A program made the translations under genes and the position numbers. This document shows positions 43,062 to 50,673 of a DNA stretch of 64,000 bases, piece by piece; the stretch's first letter is position 1, and every line of letters starts with the position of its first letter. The notes beneath the pieces were generated by a model, which worked only from the letters and a program-made list of their open reading frames with translations, made no database searches and was not told the DNA's origin. Where the stretch lies: contig NZ_JBLIAI010000004.1 of the NCBI RefSeq assembly GCF_047634455.1, positions 1 to 64,000 on the forward strand, read 5' to 3'. This DNA comes from Maritalea sp047634455 (lineage in GTDB: Bacteria; Pseudomonadota; Alphaproteobacteria; Rhizobiales; Devosiaceae).

Positions 43062-45032
43062 CTAGTTCGTAGCGAGTGACTTTGCAGCCTCTACTAGATT
43101 GATGAATTCAGCTCGATAACCGAACTTGTCTACACCTCGACCGGATCGGGCAAGCGCGGCAATATCGTCAAATGAGAAGTCGCTAACCACATCATTTCCG
43201 CGCAGCTTCTGTCCATATCCAGCCACTGCTGTTCCAAACTGAATATCCGCGGAAAGCGCATTCAAATCAGCAGCCACATTGGCCTGATTGACAGGCATTT
43301 CCAGCAACGTGCTTTCATCCGCACCGGGCAATTTGTAGCGCAGTTTGAAGAATGCCAACTCATCAGATTCTAGCGTTGCGTTTACCTGCGTGTTTTCGCC
43401 ATAACGCAAGGGGTCCACAGGTTGCTCAGCGCCAACTGGCGTTAGCTCATAAATCGCGGTCACTGTATGGCCAGCACCAACATCCCCTGCATCAACTTTA
43501 TCGTTGTTAAAGTCTTCGCGGTTCAGCGCGCGGGTTTCATACCCGATCAAACGATAGGCAGAAATTTGCGCTGGGTTAAACTCAACTTGAATTTTTACGT
43601 CGCGGGCAATGGTTTGCAGCGTCCCACCAACCTCATTGACCAGCACTTTGCGCGCTTCGGTGAAGCTATCAATGTAGCTGGCATTGCCATCACCATTTTG
43701 TGCCAGCGCCTGCATCAAAGCATCATTGTAGTTGCCTTCGCCAAACCCGAGCACAGAAAGTGATATGCCCTTGTCGCGCTTTTGCTTGATGAAGTCCTTT
43801 AACGCCTCAGGTTCTGAAATCCCCACATTGAAATCGCCATCCGTGGCCAAGATAACGCGGTTTACGCCGCCATTATTCTTTGCTTCATTCGCCAATCGAT
43901 AAGCGGTTTCTATACCCGCCGCGCCAGCCGTTGAACCGCCCGGCGACAGATTATCCAGCGCATCCAAAATCTTGCGTTTTTCGTTGCCATTTGTTGGTTC
44001 AAGCACAACCCCAGCAGCACCCGCATAAGTCACAATCGACACGGTGTCTTGTTCATCCATTTGCTCAACCAGCAATTTGAACGCCCGTTTGAGCAACGGC
44101 AATTTGTCGGTGTCATTCATCGACCCGGACGTATCGATCAAGAACACAAGATTTGAAGGCTGGGCCATCACGTTCTCTGGAAAATACCCCTTAATCGCCA
44201 CATGCATGAGCTGACGGGCACTATTCCATGGTGCAGGGTAAACCGATATTTGCGGTGCAAACGGCACATCGGCACTTGGTGGCGTTGCATAATCATAATC
44301 AAAATAATTGATCAGCTCTTCGGTACGTACCGCATCCTTTTGCGGCAAACGACCATTTACAATTGCCCGGCGCACATAGGCATATGAGGCTGTGTCCACA
44401 TCAATCGAGAACGTGGAAACCGGCTGATCGCCCGTCAATTTGATGTTGGCGTCATCAAAGCTTTCAAATTGATCACCGCTTTGCATATAACCAACAACTT
44501 GGTCTTGCATCAAACCTGGGGCGCTCATCGTGCGCGTCGCCAACTTCGCCATTGCGCCTGCGGGGGGGGCCGCTGCGGGCGCTTCCATGGCCATGTCAGC
44601 CGCTTCCATCATCATTTCAGGCTCCGCAATTGCAAGCTCTCTCGAAACCAACGGAGCCGGTTCATTTTTCAACGGGCTTAAAGTTTCATCTTTATCTTTT
44701 TTCTCAGTTTGCAAGGCACGCCCATCGCTAATTGGCGGTGGCGTCAGCGACGTATTGTTCATCAACTGCCAGCTAATCGGCACGATCAACAGGGCAGCAA
44801 TTGCAGCGGTGGCCGGAATGCGAATATCCATCAGTCTAATCCCTTTCAAAGGCGTAAAGATGGACATAAGACGCATCGACCAGGACATTCCTTGGAAAGT
44901 TTTTGAACTATTTTCTGCGCTCTCATCAAAAGCTGCCATCGCCAAAGCAGCAGCGCGCTTCTTTGCTTCGCTGTCCGCAGCTGGGGTTTCGACTTTTTTC
45001 AGGCGCTCTAATTTCTTTTCCATGTCATCCAT
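43062..45032 (-). CDS. VWA-domain membrane protein (YfbK-like, DUF3520)
   Basis: A 656-residue protein with a cytoplasmic head, one membrane helix near residues 73-92 (PATAAIAALLIVPISW), an Ala/Pro linker, a conserved VWA_N region (FSIDVDTASYAYVRRAI near 210), a VWA domain with the full metal site DTSGSMNDT near 300, and a C-terminal DUF3520 block (FGTAVAGYGQKLRGN). Such proteins are often encoded next to ECF sigma factors, as here (5 bp downstream). It may sense or scaffold envelope proteins. A run of eight C on the coding strand (44562-44569) is present in the linker. Confidence 0.88.
   Translation of the reverse strand: MDDMEKKLERLKKVETPAADSEAKKRAAALAMAAFDESAENSSKTFQGMSWSMRLMSIFTPLKGIRLMDIRIPATAAIAALLIVPISWQLMNNTSLTPPPISDGRALQTEKKDKDETLSPLKNEPAPLVSRELAIAEPEMMMEAADMAMEAPAAAPPAGAMAKLATRTMSAPGLMQDQVVGYMQSGDQFESFDDANIKLTGDQPVSTFSIDVDTASYAYVRRAIVNGRLPQKDAVRTEELINYFDYDYATPPSADVPFAPQISVYPAPWNSARQLMHVAIKGYFPENVMAQPSNLVFLIDTSGSMNDTDKLPLLKRAFKLLVEQMDEQDTVSIVTYAGAAGVVLEPTNGNEKRKILDALDNLSPGGSTAGAAGIETAYRLANEAKNNGGVNRVILATDGDFNVGISEPEALKDFIKQKRDKGISLSVLGFGEGNYNDALMQALAQNGDGNASYIDSFTEARKVLVNEVGGTLQTIARDVKIQVEFNPAQISAYRLIGYETRALNREDFNNDKVDAGDVGAGHTVTAIYELTPVGAEQPVDPLRYGENTQVNATLESDELAFFKLRYKLPGADESTLLEMPVNQANVAADLNALSADIQFGTAVAGYGQKLRGNDVVSDFSFDDIAALARSGRGVDKFGYRAEFINLVEAAKSLATN
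44885..44899. repeat. 15-bp motif, copy 2 (within VWA gene)
   Basis: ACATTCCTTGGAAAG, identical to the copy at 45651 and, like it, followed by a T-run. It lies in the 5' coding part of the VWA gene. The core TTCC-TT-GGAA is a small dyad. Confidence 0.45.
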
Positions 45033-45036
45033 CGGA

Positions 45037-45564
45037 TTACAAAAGCCCCTTCAGTGTTTTTTTCGCTTCATGCACATACCAAGACACCGTCTTTTCTTTG
45101 CAGTCCATAATGGCTGCGCATTCGGCATGGCTCATATCTTCGCCATAGATCATCAAAACGGCATCGCGTTGTTTTTCGGGCAGTTGCCGCACCGCGGCCC
45201 ATACTTCATTCATCGTCACATCATCTTCTTGGTTTGATGGCGCTGCAGTTGGACTGACCAAGCTCAATGCCGCAACATTGCGACCCTGACGAATGGATTG
45301 GCGTTGATGGTCGCGCACCGCATTAAGCGCGATCCGATAAAGCCAACTGGAAAATTGCGCGCGGCCGTCAAATTGTCGAATTGATTTGGCGAGTTTAATC
45401 ACCACATTTTGGGTGACATCTTCGGCGTCGCTGCGGTCGCCCAACCATTTATATGCGACCCGGAAAATAAAATCATATTGCGCGTCAACAATGGTGGCAA
45501 AGGCATCGCGATCACCCGCAGCGGCAAGCTTCACCAGCTCGCCGATCGGTGGGTCATTTTCCAT
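45037..45564 (-). CDS. ECF-type RNA polymerase sigma factor
   Basis: A 175-residue group IV sigma factor. Region 2 spans about residues 20-95 (YDFIFRVAYKWLGDRSDAEDVTQNVVIKLAKS and the FSSWLYRIALNAVRDHQR -10 reader). Region 4 spans 120-170 (LPEKQRDAVLMIYGEDMSHAECAAIMDCKEKTVSWYVHEAKKTL). The ATG at 45564 gives a normal ECF N-terminus, while the frame to 45615 adds 17 residues; neither start has a clear ribosome site. It is followed by the VWA gene, whose product may act as partner or anti-sigma; no classical anti-sigma gene is present. Confidence 0.87.
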   Translation of the reverse strand: MENDPPIGELVKLAAAGDRDAFATIVDAQYDFIFRVAYKWLGDRSDAEDVTQNVVIKLAKSIRQFDGRAQFSSWLYRIALNAVRDHQRQSIRQGRNVAALSLVSPTAAPSNQEDDVTMNEVWAAVRQLPEKQRDAVLMIYGEDMSHAECAAIMDCKEKTVSWYVHEAKKTLKGLL

Positions 45565-45650
45565 TTGGTCTTTTGTCAAAACCCGTTCCAAACAAACATC
45601 CAATTGCGCACCCATTGGGTATCAAACAACTATAAGACGATTGCAAGATC

Positions 45651-45665
45651 ACATTCCTTGGAAAG
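45651..45665. repeat. 15-bp motif, copy 1 (upstream of sigma gene)
   Basis: ACATTCCTTGGAAAG, in the 87-bp gap just upstream of the sigma gene, immediately followed by a small AAAGATT / AATCTTT hairpin (45662-45679). It matches the copy inside the VWA gene. It could be an autoregulatory promoter element of the sigma/VWA unit. Confidence 0.45.
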
Positions 45666-45702
45666 ATTTTTCAATCTTTGACTTGTCACACACAAAGACC
45701 AA

Positions 45703-46038
45703 CTACACGTCGCAACCAAAATGGGTCTGCACATCCTTTGCCCACCCCAAAAACAACCCATCATCAGTTTGAATAACGGGTCGTTTCATCAACGATGGAT
45801 GGTCACGAAGCAAAGCAAGGGCCGGAAGGGCGCGCGCCGCCGCATCGAGCTGTCGCCAAGTAGTGGACTTTTTGTTCAGCAGCTTGTCGTCGCCAAAAGT
45901 GTCCAAGAATTTTGCAAGTGTCGTCGCATCCAGCGGGCTTTGGCGCACGTCAATAAACTCAACATCATTGCCGAACGCTTGCAACGCTTTTCTTGCCTTG
46001 CGACACGTATCGCAGTTCTTCAGTCCATATAGCTTCAT
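45703..46038 (-). CDS. ArsC/Spx-family protein (YffB-like)
   Basis: A 111-residue thioredoxin-fold protein of the ArsC-like superfamily with CDTCRKARKAL at residues 9-19 (CxxC), VRQSPLD and the terminal MKRPVI segment. YffB/Spx-type relatives use the motif in glutathione-dependent redox or RNA polymerase binding rather than arsenate reduction. The true role is unknown. It stands upstream of the sigma gene on the same strand, 138 bp before its chosen start. Confidence 0.85.
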   Translation of the reverse strand: MKLYGLKNCDTCRKARKALQAFGNDVEFIDVRQSPLDATTLAKFLDTFGDDKLLNKKSTTWRQLDAAARALPALALLRDHPSLMKRPVIQTDDGLFLGWAKDVQTHFGCDV

Positions 46039-46080
46039 ACCATTTATTCCTTGAATTGAACGGCCACATGCAATCGCTTG

Positions 46081-47112
46081 TTAGTCCTTACCCCACCACA
46101 TCAGGGCCAAAGGCACAAAAAAGCTCAGATAGAAAATCCGCGCAATATGGTGCGTTGCAACAAAGGTTGGATCAAGATTGAGCGCAAATGCCATCGCCGC
46201 CATCGCTTCTACCCCACCTGGCGCAAAAGCCACCAGCAATTGGGCGAGCGGCAAATCAACAACCAATGTCAGTAATCCAGCAAACAACAATGCGGCCGAA
46301 ATCCCAACAAATGTAATCGCCATGCCCGCACCAAATGCCTTGCGCAATTCAGCCATCGTAACCCCGGAAAACCGGGTCCCGATCATCGAGCCCAAAATGG
46401 TGAGCGCAGGCAAGGCAAGCCATTGCGGCATATGCCCCGAAATCAAGCCCGACAAGTGCGTAACAATAGACACCAGCATGCCAGACAAAACGAAAGCGGC
46501 TGGGATGCGAATTTTCTTGAACGCTAAACCAATAAGCGCCGCCAACGCCAAGCTGAAAGCCAACCACGGCAAGGTCATAAACGCGCTCGGCACAGCAAAT
46601 CCATTCACCGCCATTCCAGACCAAACGATCAACATCGGCACGACCAAGGTCAGCGCCAGCACACGAATACTTTGCACAATCGACACGGTTCGAATGTCCG
46701 CGTCTGTGTCCATCCCCAGCCCGATCACAAAACTCAAATGCCCGGGCGATGCGCTGAGCACAGCGGTTTTAGCGTCATATTTCCAAAACCGTTTCAGGAC
46801 CAATTGGCCAAAAAAGAATCCCACGGTCACGGTCACAACGATTGCGATCAAACTCAAAGGCCACTGTTTCGCCGATTGATAAACTTCTGGCGTTACGCTG
46901 GTGCCCATCGACAGGCCGATCACCAAAAATGAGACATCCCGCACCCGCGTTTCAAACGCTAAATCGAGCCCTAAAAGCCCGGCAACGGTCACCGCAATCG
47001 AAGGCCCCGTTAGCGCCGGAGCGGGCAGGTTAATCCAAATAGCAACCATCGCACCAACGCTGCCAATCACAAGCGCAAGCACGGTTTTCCGCCACAATGC
47101 GAAATCTGTCAT
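46081..47112 (-). CDS. AbrB-family integral membrane protein
   Basis: A 343-residue protein with 9-10 hydrophobic helices, of the AbrB/putative ammonia monooxygenase-like permease family. Features are APALTGPSIAVTVAGLLG near residue 30 and the repeated APGGVEAMAAMAFALNLDPTFVATHH near the end, each ending in a G-rich turn typical of this duplicated fold. The transported compound is not known. The start ATG 47112 follows GGTGA; the frame to 47214 adds 34 residues without a ribosome site. It is divergent from the threonine aldolase gene. Confidence 0.82.
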   Translation of the reverse strand: MTDFALWRKTVLALVIGSVGAMVAIWINLPAPALTGPSIAVTVAGLLGLDLAFETRVRDVSFLVIGLSMGTSVTPEVYQSAKQWPLSLIAIVVTVTVGFFFGQLVLKRFWKYDAKTAVLSASPGHLSFVIGLGMDTDADIRTVSIVQSIRVLALTLVVPMLIVWSGMAVNGFAVPSAFMTLPWLAFSLALAALIGLAFKKIRIPAAFVLSGMLVSIVTHLSGLISGHMPQWLALPALTILGSMIGTRFSGVTMAELRKAFGAGMAITFVGISAALLFAGLLTLVVDLPLAQLLVAFAPGGVEAMAAMAFALNLDPTFVATHHIARIFYLSFFVPLALMWWGKD

Positions 47113-47336
47113 ATTTTTCACCACAAACTGTTCGAACGCGAACTCGCTAGTGCCGAACATGTGTGGGACGATTGGCAAGCCTGAACGAGTTAAGTCTTTA
47201 AATGCTATGCTCAATTGGGCTGCCGGACAAGGCCAAAATTGTCCAATTCCGTGAAAACTTGCGGCTTGGCGGGAATTTCATTATATGCAATTCTGCACTG
47301 CCCACCTTACGCACAAACACCCACAAAGGTGCCCCA

Positions 47337-48389
47337 ATGTACCAAAATATGACCAGCCTTGCGGCCCAAAGCGACCTTCCTGTTTTGGATTTACGTTCCG
47401 ACACAGTAACCCAGCCAACCGCACAAATGCGCGCCTATATGATGGACGCCAAAGTTGGCGATGATGTGTATGGCGATGACACCACCATCAATGCTTTGGA
47501 AGAAAAAATGGCGACGCTTTTGAACAAAGAAGCGGGCTTATTCCTGCCCTCCAGCACCATGTCAAACCTTGCCGCAATGATGGCCCACACCCAACGTGGC
47601 GAAGAAATCATTGTTGGGCGCAACTATCATATTTTCAAATATGAAGCCGGGGGCTCTTCTGTTTTGGGTGGCGCATTTCCTTATCCGTTAGAAGCGGGAC
47701 CAGATGGCGGCTTGGCACCCAAAGACATAGAAGCTGCGATCAAACCTGACGATTCCCATTTTCCAATCTCGCGCCTTTTAAGCCTTGAAAACACCCATTC
47801 GGGTCAAGCTGTGTCGCTAAGCCGGATGAACGCTTGTCTTGATGTTGCCGACAAACACGGCTTGGTTAAACATCTGGATGGCGCGCGGTTTTTCAACGCC
47901 ATCACCAAACTAGGTGTTGCGCCAACCGACTTGGTAAACCGTTTTGACAGCATCAATATTTGTCTTTCAAAAGGCCTTGGCGCGCCAGTTGGCGCGGTGC
48001 TTGTCGGGTCCCAAAAAACCATAACCGCCGCCCGGCGCTGGCGCAAAATGCTGGGCGGTGGCATGCGCCAGGCCGGAATGATTGCAGCGGCTGGCATTTA
48101 CGCCCTTGACCATCACATCACGCGCTTGCAAGACGACCACGATCGGGCAGCAATTCTAGCCAAGGAATTGACCGCGCTCACCAAGTTTAACGTCACCTAT
48201 CAAGACAATCAAACCAACATGCTCTTCATCGAACCCGCGCCAAAAGACATCGAGCCATTGCGCCAACATTTGGGCGAACGGGCAATCAATATGGCGGGCG
48301 GCAGTTCCATTCGCATCGCGACACATCTGGACATTGACGATGATGGATTGACGCGGATTATTGATGGGTTCAAAAGCTATTATAGCTAG
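47337..48389 (+). CDS. ltaE: Low-specificity L-threonine aldolase
   Basis: A 350-residue fold-type I PLP enzyme that splits L-threonine or allo-threonine to glycine and acetaldehyde. Near the start are DLRSDTVTQPTAQMRAYMMDAKVGDDVYGDD, LFLPSSTMSNLAAM, then HLDGARFFNA, with the PLP lysine in ICLSKGLGAPVGAVL near residue 205. The start ATG 47337 is used; the frame from 47202 lies in the divergent promoter region. The last codon (serine) is followed by a TAG stop whose three bases are the first bases of an inverted-repeat element at 48387, so the end of the gene may have been set by an insertion. Confidence 0.93.
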   Translation: MYQNMTSLAAQSDLPVLDLRSDTVTQPTAQMRAYMMDAKVGDDVYGDDTTINALEEKMATLLNKEAGLFLPSSTMSNLAAMMAHTQRGEEIIVGRNYHIFKYEAGGSSVLGGAFPYPLEAGPDGGLAPKDIEAAIKPDDSHFPISRLLSLENTHSGQAVSLSRMNACLDVADKHGLVKHLDGARFFNAITKLGVAPTDLVNRFDSINICLSKGLGAPVGAVLVGSQKTITAARRWRKMLGGGMRQAGMIAAAGIYALDHHITRLQDDHDRAAILAKELTALTKFNVTYQDNQTNMLFIEPAPKDIEPLRQHLGERAINMAGGSSIRIATHLDIDDDGLTRIIDGFKSYYS

Positions 48390-48424
48390 GGTCTGAACTC
48401 AATTGAACTGCTGTCCAGACCCTA
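48387..48424. mobile_element. Inverted-repeat element, copy C (38-bp palindromic minimal form)
   Basis: A 38-bp block with TAGGGTCTG at one end and CAGACCCTA at the other. Its first 20 bases are identical to the left end of copy A. Its other arm, read on the opposite strand, reproduces the GTCTGGACAGCAGTT seen just inside the left end of copy A. It lies between ltaE, whose stop it contains, and the FAD oxidoreductase gene, and can form a hairpin. Confidence 0.72.
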
Positions 48425-48443
48425 ACCATTTTCGAGACCACAT

Positions 48444-49742
48444 ATGATCGCGCACAAATACGACAATAACCTTTGGACCAAAACCGCACCAAGCGCCCTT
48501 GGCCGCGCCCAAATAGAAGGTGAACATTCAGCTGACCTGATCATCATTGGTGGCGGCTTTACCGGTTGTGCGGCCGCGCTTGAAGCGGCACAGTCTGGGC
48601 TTTTGGTCATTTTACTGGAGGCTGAAACAATCGGCTTTGGCGGCTCTGGCCGAAATGTCGGTTTGGTCAATGCCGGGCTTTGGACCCCACCTGACGACGT
48701 AGAAAACACAATCGGACTGGCTGCTGGGAAAAAGCTCAACAAAGCCCTCGCCGCTGCCCCCGATCTTGTTTTCTCACTAATTGAACGCCACCAGATCAAT
48801 TGCGACGCGGTGCGCAACGGCACCCTACATTGCGCACATTCAGCTGCCGGTTTGAAAAATTTACACACCCGGTTTACCCAACACCAAAAGCGCAATGCGC
48901 CCGTTGCACTGATCAACCAAGAACAAACCGCACACCGCACCGGCACCGCCGCGTTCAAAGGCGCGTTATTTGACCCGCGCGCCGGCACCATCCAGCCCCT
49001 AAGCTATTGCCAAGGGCTTGCCCAAGCGGCCATCAACGCGGGCGCTAAACTGTTCGAAAACAGCCCAGCCCTTGCAATTGCCCGAAACGCAGAGCAATGG
49101 ACAGTCAAAACCCAAAACGGCCAAGCATGTGCACCGCACCTCATCGTCGCCACCAACGCCTATTCAAACGATCAACTCTTGGGCCAACAGTCCCGCTTTA
49201 CCCTTGTGCACTACTTCCAGTTCGCAACTGAACCGCTCACTAAATCGGAGCGCACAAGCATCTTGCCGAATCTGGAAGGGTGTTGGGACACAGCCCTGGT
49301 TATGTCCTCATTCCGATATGACAGTGATGGTCGTTTGCTGGTGGGCTCAGTCGGCTCACTTGACCACGCAACATCGCCAACCCATGAATTTTGGGCGCAA
49401 AAGAAACTGGCCGCGATCTACCCACAATTGGCGCGCAAAAAGCTTGACCATGCTTGGCATGGCCGCATCGCAATGACCAAAGATCATTTGCCCAAAGTGG
49501 TTGAGTTCGGCCCCAACGCCTATTCTGTGTTTGGATATTCTGGTCGTGGAATTGGCCCGGGCACTGTGTTTGGCACATCTTTGGCGAAAATGATCGCCAA
49601 TAACGACACATCACACTTACCTGTTGAACCCATTAACGCCTACGCAGAGAACCTCACCAAAACCGCAGGCCTATATTATGAAACCGGTTCTGTGCTGACC
49701 CACGGCCTATATGCTGCGGGTCGCACGCTGATTGGACGCTAG
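48444..49742 (+). CDS. FAD-dependent oxidoreductase (DAO superfamily, PuuB-like)
   Basis: A 432-residue flavoenzyme of the glycine/D-amino acid oxidase class. The N-terminal Rossmann motif LIIIGGGFTGCAAALEAAQSG is at residues 32-52; GFGGSGRNVGLVNAGLW is the active-site loop; FGYSGRGIGPGTVFGTSLA closes the FAD site near the C-terminus. It resembles gamma-glutamylputrescine oxidase-like enzymes; the amine substrate is unknown. It starts 20 bp after the palindromic repeat with no clear ribosome site, and is convergent with cueR, overlapping it by 4 bp. Confidence 0.85.
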   Translation: MIAHKYDNNLWTKTAPSALGRAQIEGEHSADLIIIGGGFTGCAAALEAAQSGLLVILLEAETIGFGGSGRNVGLVNAGLWTPPDDVENTIGLAAGKKLNKALAAAPDLVFSLIERHQINCDAVRNGTLHCAHSAAGLKNLHTRFTQHQKRNAPVALINQEQTAHRTGTAAFKGALFDPRAGTIQPLSYCQGLAQAAINAGAKLFENSPALAIARNAEQWTVKTQNGQACAPHLIVATNAYSNDQLLGQQSRFTLVHYFQFATEPLTKSERTSILPNLEGCWDTALVMSSFRYDSDGRLLVGSVGSLDHATSPTHEFWAQKKLAAIYPQLARKKLDHAWHGRIAMTKDHLPKVVEFGPNAYSVFGYSGRGIGPGTVFGTSLAKMIANNDTSHLPVEPINAYAENLTKTAGLYYETGSVLTHGLYAAGRTLIGR

Positions 49743-50146
49743 GCAGCATTTGCCTTTGCACGCTTGCCCGCCAAATCATCCAATATCGGACAATCCGGGC
49801 GGTGATCACCTTGACAGTTTTTGATGAGCACGGACAGGGTCGATTTTAAGGAATTCAACTCGACGATTTTTTGCTCAATCAGATCAATTTTTTTCTTTGC
49901 GATCTTCTTTACGTCAGAACTGGCGCGTTGCTCATCATCATAAAGTGACAACAAAGTGCGGCACTCTTCAATTGTAAAACCTAGGCTTCTGGATCGCTGC
50001 AAGAAGCACAATCTGTGAATGTCCGCGTCGCAATAATCTCGATAGCCATTGTCCGCCCGACCCGGACGAACAAGTTGAATTTCTTCATAATAACGAATGG
50101 TCTTCGCTGGTAAACCAGACTTTTCAGCTGCTTGCCCGATATTCAT
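49739..50146 (-). CDS. cueR: Copper-responsive MerR-family regulator CueR
   Basis: A 135-residue MerR-type regulator. The winged helix starts at MNIGQAAEKSGLPAKTIRYYEE and a dimerisation helix spans about residues 75-108. The metal loop CQGDHRPDCPI has cysteines at 111 and 119 in the CueR spacing, and Ser77 (SSDVK) is the residue typical of monovalent-ion sensors, so Cu(I)/Ag(I) is the expected ligand. The start ATG 50146 overlaps the stop of the small upstream ORF (ATGA); AAAGG precedes it. A CueR-type promoter lies further upstream at 50372-50401. No copA or multicopper oxidase gene is in view. Confidence 0.9.
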   Translation of the reverse strand: MNIGQAAEKSGLPAKTIRYYEEIQLVRPGRADNGYRDYCDADIHRLCFLQRSRSLGFTIEECRTLLSLYDDEQRASSDVKKIAKKKIDLIEQKIVELNSLKSTLSVLIKNCQGDHRPDCPILDDLAGKRAKANAA

Positions 50147-50268
50147 CGTTTTGCCTTTTCCCGACAACCATAGGTGGCCACCAGATCAGCAATATCCTCT
50201 TCGGTAAAACCAATTTTTTCTGCCAATTCGATCATATGCTCGAATTCCTTTTTCTCTACAGGACACAT
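50143..50268 (-). CDS. Small cysteine-containing ORF coupled to cueR
   Basis: A 41-residue frame (MCPVEKKEFEHMIELAEKIG to GCREKAKR) with cysteines at positions 2 and 35 and an amphipathic helical centre. GGAG lies 13 bases upstream of its ATG at 50268. Its TGA overlaps the cueR ATG, so they are translationally coupled. The same frame can start at GTG 50346, giving 67 residues and adding a CVAC motif (C-x-x-C), but that start lacks a ribosome site. The pair of cysteines and the copper context suggest a metal-binding accessory, which is inference only. Confidence 0.55.
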   Translation of the reverse strand: MCPVEKKEFEHMIELAEKIGFTEEDIADLVATYGCREKAKR

Positions 50269-50293
50269 GTTCGTATCTTTCTCCGTATATCTT

Positions 50294-50331
50294 GACTTGC
50301 AGGCCACGCAGCCAAATCGCACTTGCAAGTC
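50294..50331 (-). other. Inverted repeat in the cueR-operon leader
   Basis: An 8-bp perfect inverted repeat GACTTGCA / TGCAAGTC with a 22-base spacer, between the CueR promoter and the small ORF's ribosome site. It could be an RNA hairpin, or coding sequence if the 67-residue form is real. Confidence 0.4.
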
Positions 50332-50371
50332 CAAACGCCGATCCACTGGCTTAGGTTGAATAGAACAATAT

Positions 50372-50401
50372 ATATGAACCTTACAGTAATTGGAAGGTCA
50401 A
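50372..50401 (-). promoter_or_regulatory. CueR-type promoter/operator
   Basis: Read on the minus strand: a -35 hexamer TTGACC (50396-50401), the dyad ACCTTCC...GTAAGGT (50378-50398), a 19-base spacer as in MerR-family promoters, and a -10 like CATATA. The long spacer with a central dyad is the arrangement that a metal-loaded MerR regulator untwists. It would drive the small ORF and cueR, meaning autoregulation by copper. Confidence 0.75.
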
Positions 50402-50458
50402 GACTGCATAGCTGATGCGATATTTTGGAGCATCACCGCAAAAACTGCCCGCGTGCTT

Positions 50459-50512
50459 GCGCCAACTCTTCTGCCTTTTCAAAATGCGCCAACTCTTCTG
50501 CCTTTTCAAAAT
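50459..50512 (+). repeat. 27-bp perfect tandem duplication
   Basis: Two adjacent identical 27-bp units (50459-50485 and 50486-50512), each containing GCCAACTCTTCTGCCTTTTC. They lie in the 405-bp space between the cueR operon and the bactofilin-like gene. The unit length is a multiple of three, but the frame through it has no ribosome site or family match, so it is treated as non-coding. Confidence 0.7.
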
Positions 50513-50673
50513 GCACAAAGTGCAACCCGCACATTTAAAGCAAGAAATGGCAAAAGATGGAGGTTAAAATAAACTCTTAAGAACTTATTAACCAACCTGA
50601 CCTTGATCAAGGCAATAAATGACACCATCATTAGTCTGTACTCTGGATCTTTTGGAAAATAGGGAAGACGAAC

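Noticed and set aside
50390..50572. 60-codon plus-strand frame across the tandem duplication as a gene
   Set aside because: No ribosome site or family match; the repeat of LLPFQNA arises from the duplication.
50602..50611. CTTGATCAAG palindrome near 50600 as an FNR box
   Set aside because: The half sites are not spaced by four bases; it does not fit TTGAT-N4-ATCAA.
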